64,000 nucleotides of DNA, taken from Chamaecyparis obtusa. Its lineage: Eukaryota; Streptophyta; Pinopsida; Cupressales; Cupressaceae. The DNA lies in contig BSBK01002078.1 in NCBI GenBank assembly GCA_027943335.1, forward strand, positions 231,501 through 295,500, read 5' to 3'. Positions 56,521-64,000 of this stretch are shown here, in pieces. Numbering within the stretch: the first letter of the stretch is position 1; each line of letters opens with the position of its first letter. Made by a program: the position numbers and the translations under genes. Under the pieces are notes generated by a model. That model searched no databases, was not told the DNA's origin, and saw only the letters and a list, made by a program, of their open reading frames with translations.

Positions 56521-58875
56521 ATTGTTGTGCGAAGCACAGTGGTTCAAAGATAGTCTGTGTTTGATAGAGATATGAAATGGATTTGAAATTGATAATTGAT
56601 ATGAGATAGAAGCTGATTGATATCGATTTGATATGAAGATAATAGGTCCTGAATGACTAAAGATAATGTTCACTGTAGCAGCGATGAACCGAGGATTGCG
56701 AAAGAGTGTCAAAACACCTGATTCTGAACCTTATGATTATGAAGAAGTGAGTGACCAGTTCTAGACTCGATTGTCTTAGCAGAACTAGCAGGTATCACAT
56801 GCGAACCCTTTAGTTGCCGAAGAACCAAGGAAAGAACACTATAATCTGATGGTTGCAAAAACTGATACAGTTTACAAGATTAGGAGAATACCAGATTGAT
56901 ATGGATCTTGATGAATCTAATATGCCCTGAGTGATGATAGATTTGCCCCGAGCGATGAGGACTTTTGATGAATCAATAACTAGATGTGGTTGTTGTCTTG
57001 AATACTGAGGAAAGATTGATAGAATTTGATTTACAAACTTTGAATGATGTGCAATACCATGCCCCCTTCGGGATTAAAATTAAAATCTGACAAGAAAAGT
57101 TAGCATTGAGAGTTCAGAAGCATGTTAATTGATTGGAAAAGTGGTTATACACATTCAAGAATGCATTCTGTATCGTTGGAAGGTCCCAAAAGACCAAGTT
57201 TGACTAGGTTAAACCATGAGTTGACCAAGTTGAAATTTTGATAGTTTGATGTAAGATAATCAGTTAAGTTAAATTCTAAATTTTTGCTATGATTGAAGGT
57301 TGATTATGCAAGTAGTTAATAATATGAATGATCTCAGATTTTAATTTTGATCCCGAAAAAGGATTCTACTTGCTATTTCATTGGAGGAACCTTCGTGTGA
57401 GATTTAGCTCTTGTTAGACTTGAAGATGCGAGTGGAGAATTGTTTAAGCTTTGAAGTGTTTCCAAATAGTTGTGAGATATGCAAACATGCAAAATGCAAA
57501 GAGACATACAAAATGAAATGCAACCTAAGACCTAGGACCTAGTCACTGATCATGTGTCAATTTGTTATCATCATTGAACTTTTAGGTAACTAGATAAATC
57601 AATACAATGCCCACTAGCTATGAAACCATAGACATATGAATATCGATTCGTATGTGTAGGAATCAATACAACACCCACTGGTCAACAACCATGGATATAT
57701 GAATATTGATTTTATTTTTGGAATGTCGGATTAGATATAAGCACCAAGGCATAAATGTCAGGATGACTTGAATATCATGTCTATTTTGATATAGCAATTT
57801 GTATAAGCATCAAAACATGAATGTCGTGATAACCTGAATACACCTTGCATGGACAAACACATCAAATAGCCAAGAGATCATTCTAAATCCAATGTGAATT
57901 ACCTGTAGGGACCCTTTATCGTTCACATCCTTAGGTAAGATCATGTTTCATAGTAGGAGAAAGAACTTACTCAAAAAGATAATAGTGAGATCAAACTTCC
58001 TTGAATCATCTGGGTATCAATGGTCAAGGTATGCATGACCATCTAATTCGAGATAGAGGCTCTTACAGTCGGACACCATTTCAATCCAGAATTTCCAAAG
58101 TTGTTAGATTTTCACATACAAGTAAAAAACAAAGAAAAGATTATGCCCCTAGTCATCACTCTCTAAATCCTATAAAGGACATCATCGAAGAGCTCGAAGG
58201 GACACAATATGAAAAAATATCAATGCGAATCAGTAAGCATACAAGGAGATAAAAGCATGTAAAAAAGAATAGATTATTTTCAGTTTGATGTTTGATTGCG
58301 TTGTTGTAGATGCAAAATCCTTTTTGGAGACAAGACAGACTTGACTGACTCAAATGAAGCTTCAAAGGACTTTGGCTGGATATGACATATCTAAGATACA
58401 TGGGAGACCATAGGATATGACATTGATTGCCCCCAAGTGTTAAGCATTGATAGGATACAGACGCTTGAGTAGATTGGTGTATAGATTGACTTATTGAAAA
58501 TAGGAATGCAGAAACAAACCGGGAGATATATACAAACTAAAGCAAGACTGAAAGCTAGGAAAGACCAAGATTGCACTGATAGATGGAACATTTTGAAACA
58601 AGTGGTGCCCATTTGCAAAGTTTTCACCATCTTGGCAGAGATTCTATTTTTGCTACCAAGGTGCCTGTTTCCAGGTTTTCACCAAGGCACTTTTTTTTTT
58701 TTTTTTTTTGTGTATTTTTCATTTTTTCAATTTTTTTTGAATTTTTGATATTTACTAATTTTTTTGTGAATCATCAAGGTGCCTATTGCTAGGTTTTCAC
58801 CTAGATGTTCATTTTTTTAGGACATTTTCCAATTTTAAAGATTTTTTCAAGACATTTTACCATAGACTAAATGCC
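56521..58875 (-). other. E2 3' untranslated region
   Basis: No recognisable gene. Parts correspond to the E1 3' region, for example a CGGGATCAAAATTAAAATCTG-like segment near 57330-57360 and the T-rich run with GTGAAAACCTGG motifs at 58604-58804 (three copies in inverse orientation). Small frames such as 58001-58252 carry no family motif. Confidence 0.55.
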
Positions 58876-59331
58876 TTAGGTGTAGAATTTCTTCAAATGG
58901 AGAACACTGATTGGTTCTTAGAGTTGTTCTCCTTTAGTTGTTGAGAGTTGATAGGTACTAGAGCCAAAAGTAGTAGTGATGATAAAGGGACCCAGCCAGT
59001 TGGGTTCAAACTTCCCCTTGCTTTCTCGATGTGATTGATTTTTAGGATTTTCTCTCAAGACTAGATTGCCAACTTGGAATTCTCTGTGTCTGACTTTCTT
59101 GTTGTAGCCTCTAGATATTCTCTTCTAATACACTCTGAGATGATCATACGCTGCTTGTTTATGCTCATCTAGTAGTTCCAATTCTTGTAACCTAGACACT
59201 CTGTAGTCATCGTCGGTTACTAGACCATGCATTCAGAGTCTTAGTGATGGGATTTCAACCTCAATAGGCAGTACCACTTTGGACCCATAAACTAAAGCAA
59301 AAGGTGTAGCCCTAGTAGGTGTTATGATACT
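58876..59331 (-). pseudogene. pol: Gypsy integrase C-terminus inside E2
   Basis: Minus strand from 59331: TPTRATPFALVYGSKVVLPI, then ELELLDEHKQAAYDHLRVY, FQVGNLVLRENPKNQ, SKGKFEPNWLGPFIITT and LHLKKFYT before TAA at 58876-58878. This is the end of a Gypsy integrase, the same module as RLG-A 10820-11305 with clear similarity. One or two stops interrupt it. Nothing upstream of TPTRA is present; a 12-base repeat takes its place. E1 lacks this piece, so E2 shows either a remnant of the autonomous ancestor or a recombined patch. Confidence 0.88.
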
Positions 59332-59520
59332 TGTTGTAACACTCATTCTGATACTTTTTCTGATACTAGTTCTGATACTGATTCTAATACTGATTCTGAT
59401 AATTGTTCTGATACTGGTTCTAATACTGATTCTGATACTGATTATGATAATTGTTTTGATACTGGTTCTGATACTGATTCTGATAATTGTTCTAATACTA
59501 GTTTTGATACTTGGTATACT
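59332..59520 (+). repeat. Degenerate TTCTGATACTGA minisatellite
   Basis: About fifteen copies of a 12-base (in places 6-base shortened) TTCTGATACTGR unit with variants such as TTCTGATAATTG. It translates as Ile/Ser/Arg repeats on the minus strand and Leu/Ile/Val repeats on the plus strand; neither is a real protein. It starts exactly where the integrase sequence stops. Confidence 0.85.
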
Positions 59521-60364
59521 TGATAGCATCTTTTTCCATTGCAAACTCCCAAGGAAAATTATATCGTGCAGTCCCAATGTCTAACAAGGTGGAGAATAAG
59601 AGGGATTGGCAAGCTGGTGGAAGAGATGGAAGACAAGAGAATGAAAGCTAATGAAGGGAAGAAATCCTCCAGGGAAAAATCCTTAAGAATACTCAAGCTA
59701 GGGAAAAATTGTCATGTAAAGTGCATTTGGACAAGCAATGAAAGGCTAGCATAGGACAAGTCACAAAAGTGTAATGCCAGAGAAGGACAGGATGTAGTCC
59801 AAAGGAGTAGACATGTCAAGAGACTTCACAACACCATGTTTTACTCTCTTTTTTCTTTTATTAGATCAAGAACAAAGGGGAAAAGGATAGCAAAAGGCTA
59901 GAATGAATGGAGGAAAATAAATATGAAGACTAAACAGGAAGGGAATGAAAGCAAGATCATCATAAAATAGCTCACAAGATAGCCAAATGTTCGTGTATAG
60001 ATCAACATTGTCAAGATCAAAGAGAGAAGATGGAATGGATGAAATATGTAGAAGAACTACGCATGACACCTGATTGCTAGGTTTTCATCATGGTACTTAT
60101 CCAAGGTGCCACAAGGGAGTGGTTTTCACCATAGGACAAATTTATTTCTCTTTACTTTTGCTACCAATGCGCCTGTTTCCAAGTTTTCACCAAGGCACAT
60201 TTTCAATTTTTTTTCATTTCTTTTTTGAATTTTTGGAAGAAGGCAAACTTTTTAGATAGTGCTTCTTAAAAGGATAAACCATGATATGCCAAAGAATCAA
60301 AATGATATGCTCAAAGATGCTAATAGGGAGAGGGAGATGGAAGAGAAAAAAGGAGGATAAGGTT
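59521..60364 (-). other. E2 region between ORF and integrase fragment
   Basis: Non-coding; matches E1 49388-50180 in inverse orientation (for example GACATGTCTACTCCTTTGGA near 59800 and the CTCCACCTTGTTAGAC end near 59580). Similarity to E1 ends around 59550. Confidence 0.6.
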
Positions 60365-62594
60365 TCATGTAAAGCGAGTGAGGTTGGAAGATAGGAGGAA
60401 TAGGCAAATGAGGAAAAATGATAGAAGGTAGAAGGATAATGCATGGAAGGATTGTGAAAGGGTAGGTGGAAAGGAAGGCAAGATCAACATCAACACATAC
60501 CTTGAAGGGTGGTGAGAGGATGGAGGAAATGTGAATGAAGGAAAACGTGAAGGAATATGGTGAATGGATAGTAGAGGTTGTGGTTTAGGTGCATGGAATG
60601 GAAGAATATTTTTGGAGGGAGATGAAGTGGAAGCCTTTGGAAGCTTGAATGTCAACTTAACTTTTTGCTCAACACCAGACTCTTTCAAGAGAGACTTTGG
60701 AATCCATATAGCTATAGGCTTTTCATTTATTTTTGGTAATTTGGAGAAAATATCTTTAATGATGGATTTTGGAACCCATACTTGTCTTGTAGTTTTTATT
60801 TTAGATATCTCTTTTGACTTTATGCCTCCATGTCGTTAGAGGAGACATGGTGATCCTTTTTTGATGAATTCTTGTATTGCTTCTTTTTCTTGTATTGAAC
60901 ATTCAAGTTACTTCCAAAAGACTTGGGACTTGTGGAAGAAGAAGGAGGATATGACTGGTTTAGATGGGTGGATGGATGAAAAGGATTCAAGGGTATGCAT
61001 CTATGTTGATCTTGTGGAAAGATAGGAGATGGAGGGACGTAGGGACCCAAGATGGATGATGAATTAGGAGAGTTAGGAGGGGAAAGTGAAGGGACATAAG
61101 GACCCAAGATGGAAGGAAGGCGTGAAGCCTTTAGTAGTGGTGGAAGAGGTCCAAGGATGGAAGTGGAAGATACAAAAGGATAATCAATAAGTTCATCAGC
61201 ATCTATATGACAACCAAGGATATCAACATCTTTAGAGTGAGCATTAGAATTTTCAATAGAATCGTGGACATCTTGAATATGAGCACCTTTTTTGATAGGA
61301 TTGTTCAAAGCTTGCAAAGACTTAGGAAGAGTAGAAAGTGGAAATGAACATGGAGTGGTAGAACAAGAAGATGGAAGACTTTGATCTTGACAAGGATCTT
61401 TGGATAGCATAAGTGTATCATTTTTCTCTTGGCTTTCAATAAGCTTAACATCAGAAGTAACAACACCATTTTCAATAACCTTAATGGAAGTATCATCTTT
61501 GGAAATTGGAAGCACAAGTGTAGTAAGGTCATTTTGATTGTCAGTAAGCTCAATGGTGTAAGTGGTAGCTTGATCTTGCTTAGGAGAAGACTTAAGACAT
61601 GGTGGAATGCATGAAAAAGGGGGTGCAGGATCAAAAGAACCATGAAGCGGATAAGAGACATCATGAAAGGGATTGGATGAAATGGAAGGTTCTTGATCTT
61701 GATCTTTCTTTATGTTATTTTCTTCATCATTTTTAGAGTCCTCTTGACATGGAGCCACTTCTAAGGACAAGGAAGCATGTTGGGATTGTATGGATGACTT
61801 TGGAAGAGATGGGGAAGGACTAGCTAGAGTAGGCATTATAACATATAAAGGCTTAGGCTCTTTGGGTTTAGCATTATTGAAATTATTTGCAGCCACATGA
61901 AGGTTAGCTTGAGTTTCTTTAAGAGGTAGCTCTGGAGGATAACTATAGGGAACCGCATGAAAAGTATCAGGGCTTGTGTCGGATGAAGGTTCTGTGAAAG
62001 ATTTGAAAGACTCAGAAGCTTTAGGAAATGCATGGATATTGGAAGTAGGGATGGAAGGGAACCATCACAAGACAAAGGGCCAACATTAAAATGATCTTTC
62101 TTGAGAGTGTAATCTTTATTTTCAGCCTGAGAGTTCTTAGAGGAGAGATCCTTATAGTATTGACATTTCAAATCAGCACGGTACATTTTATATTCCTCAA
62201 TAAAAGTAGATGTATCATCTAGATATTGTCCACAAAAGCCATCAAAGTCTCTTTCAAAATTAGAATCATATGGATCACCATCATGATCTATCCAATGTGA
62301 TGGCCCATTTGTAGTAAGTAGGAACACACAACGAGGAGGACTCTTAGGAACAGATGTGTCATAGGTATCATTACATTGTCTATCATCATAGTCATCATAG
62401 TCTCCAAAGCTGGATGTGTCACTCTCCATGGAAGAGGTATCATAAGGGTTATCACATTGCTCAAATTCTATCTGGGGGCATGGTGACATGTACAAGTCTT
62501 TATCAAATGGAAAAGGGCATAGAGCTTCCATGGAGAACTCTTTAAGTTCCTTTTCTTTCTCAAGTTTGTTAAGTTTGACTTGCATGGCATGCAA
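60365..62594 (-). pseudogene. E2 copy of the E long ORF, two frameshifts
   Basis: Three open pieces (62594-61836, 61896-60820, 60688-60365) cover the E1 protein from the acidic block onward. Shared words are DYDDRQCNDTYDTS, WIDHDGDPYDSNFERDF, DNQNDLTTLVL, SRLPSILGPYVPSLSPPNSP, CIPLNPFHPSTHLNQSYPP and IWIPKSLLKES-like. Shifts lie near 62040 and 60830. The N-terminus differs from E1: it reads MHAMQVKLNKLEKEKELKEF then MEALCPFPFDKDLYMSPCP, which resembles the start of a Gypsy gag (LCPFPFD motif) rather than E1's Ser/His-rich part. Many amino-acid-preserving differences from E1 suggest past selection on the protein. Confidence 0.85.
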
Positions 62595-63733
62595 CTATTT
62601 CATCATAGTGGTGATTAGAATTTATTCCTCATGTGTACTGATTCTTTGAGACATGTGTATTGATTCTCAATAGCTACTACTCTATTCTTGACATAGTGAT
62701 TTGTTCGATAGATTCTGGAAATAGGTTGTAAAAGCTGAAGTATTTGGCAATTCTAACAATTTTCTGACAACTCTTCAAAATTTTTCCAAATGACACTCTG
62801 TAGACTCGTACAACAATGGGTATGCTATGAAATGATAGTTAAAAAGCTCGTATGATAGTTGCTAGCAAGATTTTATTTTTGAAATTTGACTGGTAGAAAG
62901 GCTCGTACAACACTGGGTTCTTTACCATACGACAGTTGGGTAGTAATGAAATGACACTTGATAGAAACTTGTATGACTCTTTGACCTCCTAAGATGACTT
63001 TTGACTCCAAAAAAGAATTTTACTTTAGATTTTGCAAATTTTAGGGTTTTCAGATTTAGATTGTTTGCAAATTGTACTGTCCAGATTTGAGGATTGTAAC
63101 AGATTTGTTCATTTTCAGTAACTAGATAGATAAGCAAGCACGCAAAATAGCAAGCATGTGATTTCAAGCATGTTTGAAAACAATGAATAAGGGCAAAAGA
63201 AACCTTGTGCATGAACAATCAAGTGACTTATTTGTTCTAATCCTCAGAAGTGCTAATTGTGTATGTTCCAAAAATGTTTTACAATAATGCACATATACCC
63301 TATAAAATGAAAATTTGGCCTCGCTAGGGTTTTTAGTAATGGTTTGACTCTGCAAATTTTATGATCCAAAGGGGTGAACTCTAATCCCGACACACCAGGG
63401 TTTTGACACAGTCCGAGAACTTAATCTTTAGGAGATACTAGGGAGATCTGACAACCCAACAATGAACCATACCCATGGAGATTTCTTCCACAAGGACATT
63501 TATATAGTGGCTATCACTACCACGGTGAAAATGGCTATTACCGCTTGAGGTTTCGTCAACACAATTTTCCCTATGAAGGGATTTTTTGTTATGGTTAACC
63601 CTCTCTAAAGATGACTCATAGTAGATACCACAAGGGGACTTGGCTCCAGATCCAAGGTTTTTGATGCCTCTTCACTTTTAACCCAAACAAAGTAGACAAA
63701 TAAATCTGACAGGCTAAGACAAAGTTTTTCTTT
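62595..63733 (-). other. E2 5' leader, no gene seen
   Basis: No coding signal. It contains several TCRTACGAGC-like words (for example TTGTACGAGC and TCATACGAGC around 62800-62930), loosely reminiscent of the repeats in the E1 leader. The 5' LTR is not reached. Confidence 0.45.
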
Positions 63734-63929
63734 ACCAAGGTCTATGATATCAACCCCACGTGATCTATCAACCTCTCTGGAGAGAGAATGTATCAATCAA
63801 TAAGGGAAGATGCAGTAACCAATTTTGATTCACCAAAGCTCATGATGTCAACCCCACATGATCTATCAACCTCTCTTGGGAGAGAATGTATCGATCAATA
63901 AGAGAAGATGCACTAACCAAGTTGAATGT
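63734..63929 (+). repeat. 98-bp tandem duplication in E2 leader
   Basis: Two adjacent units with a period of 98 bp, starting ACCAAGGTCTATGATATCAA at 63734 and ACCAAAGCTCATGATGTCAA at 63832. Both contain CCCCAC(G/A)TGATCTATCAACC and AGAGAGAATGTATC. They differ at about one base in ten. Confidence 0.85.
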
Positions 63930-64000
63930 GAAATGCACTAAGTATCCTCCCTACCTACAAGGATTCTATCATCAAGAAGGATTTCACTGGGAATCCAATC

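Larger units (their letters stand above)
58604..60198 (-). repeat. Five GTGAAAACCTGG motifs in E2
   Basis: Minus-strand copies at about 58630-58604, 58690-58658, 58804-58776, 60092-60067 and 60198-60169. Three follow the integrase fragment and two precede it, in the same order as in E1, so the integrase fragment and the 12-base repeat lie between motif groups. Confidence 0.7.
55311..64000 (-). mobile_element. E2: second E element, inverted, 5' end off-window
   Basis: Minus orientation: 3' LTR 56504-55311, purine tract, 3' region, a broken copy of the E ORF (62594-60365) and a leader that continues past the right edge. The LTR start (TGTAATACCTCAAAAATGG) and the purine tract resemble E1. Between the ORF and the tail it has a 12-base repeat and a Gypsy integrase C-terminus that E1 lacks. 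It is older than E1, as the ORF has frameshifts. Confidence 0.88.

Noticed and set aside
59324..59584. Plus-strand frame of Leu/Ile/Val repeats that looks like a membrane protein
   Set aside because: It is the translation of the 12-base TTCTGATACTGR repeat; the minus-strand frame over the same DNA (59233-59577) is equally artificial except for its integrase end.

Overview
This window looks like plant nuclear DNA from a large, repeat-rich genome, probably a gymnosperm-like one; that last step is an inference from the retrotransposon types and I cannot name the species. The DNA is AT-rich, I recognise no host gene, tRNA, rRNA or bacterial-type signal, and almost every base can be assigned to LTR retrotransposons or their remains.

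Left part (1-10.8 kb): a decayed Copia element on the minus strand (1-4453; its 3' LTR lies off the window) sits against a broken minus-strand gene of unknown function (4454-6305). A repeat-bearing leader, a decayed plus-strand reading frame (to 8803) and very AT-rich low-complexity DNA follow.

Middle and right part (10.5 kb to the end) is a set of elements nested inside one another. The outermost is a minus-strand Gypsy element (RLG-A, 10536-35783) whose protease, RT, RNase H and integrase pieces are split by two insertions. The first is a plus-strand Gypsy with only gag-protease (RLG-C, 13699-17609). The second is a minus-strand gag-only element with unusually long LTRs of about 3.17 kb (RLG-L, 19084-34989). 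RLG-L's 5' LTR is itself split by element X1 (27171-34422). RLG-A is then cut at 35783 by X2, X2 is cut at 40176 by X3, X3 is split by E1 (43642-53247), and X3 is finally cut at 55310 by E2, which runs off the right edge.

Two non-autonomous families deserve attention. Family X (three copies) has Copia-type LTRs and a TGGTATCAGAGC primer site. It encodes a coiled-coil protein with four CCHC knuckles (ORF1) and a protein of about 1,070 codons with no polymerase motif (ORF2). Family E (E1 and E2) has a Gypsy-type PPT, in E1 a tRNA-Lys-like primer site, and instead of gag-pol a long Ser/Pro-rich protein that I do not recognise. E1 has an unbroken 892-codon frame, LTRs of identical length (1028 bp) that read as identical, and a perfect 5-bp target duplication, so it is very recent. 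None of X, E, RLG-L or RLG-C encodes a full replication machinery, so each would depend on enzymes from autonomous relatives. Nearly all older copies carry in-frame TAG stops where sister copies or family motifs have CAG, a pattern expected from deamination of methylated cytosines.
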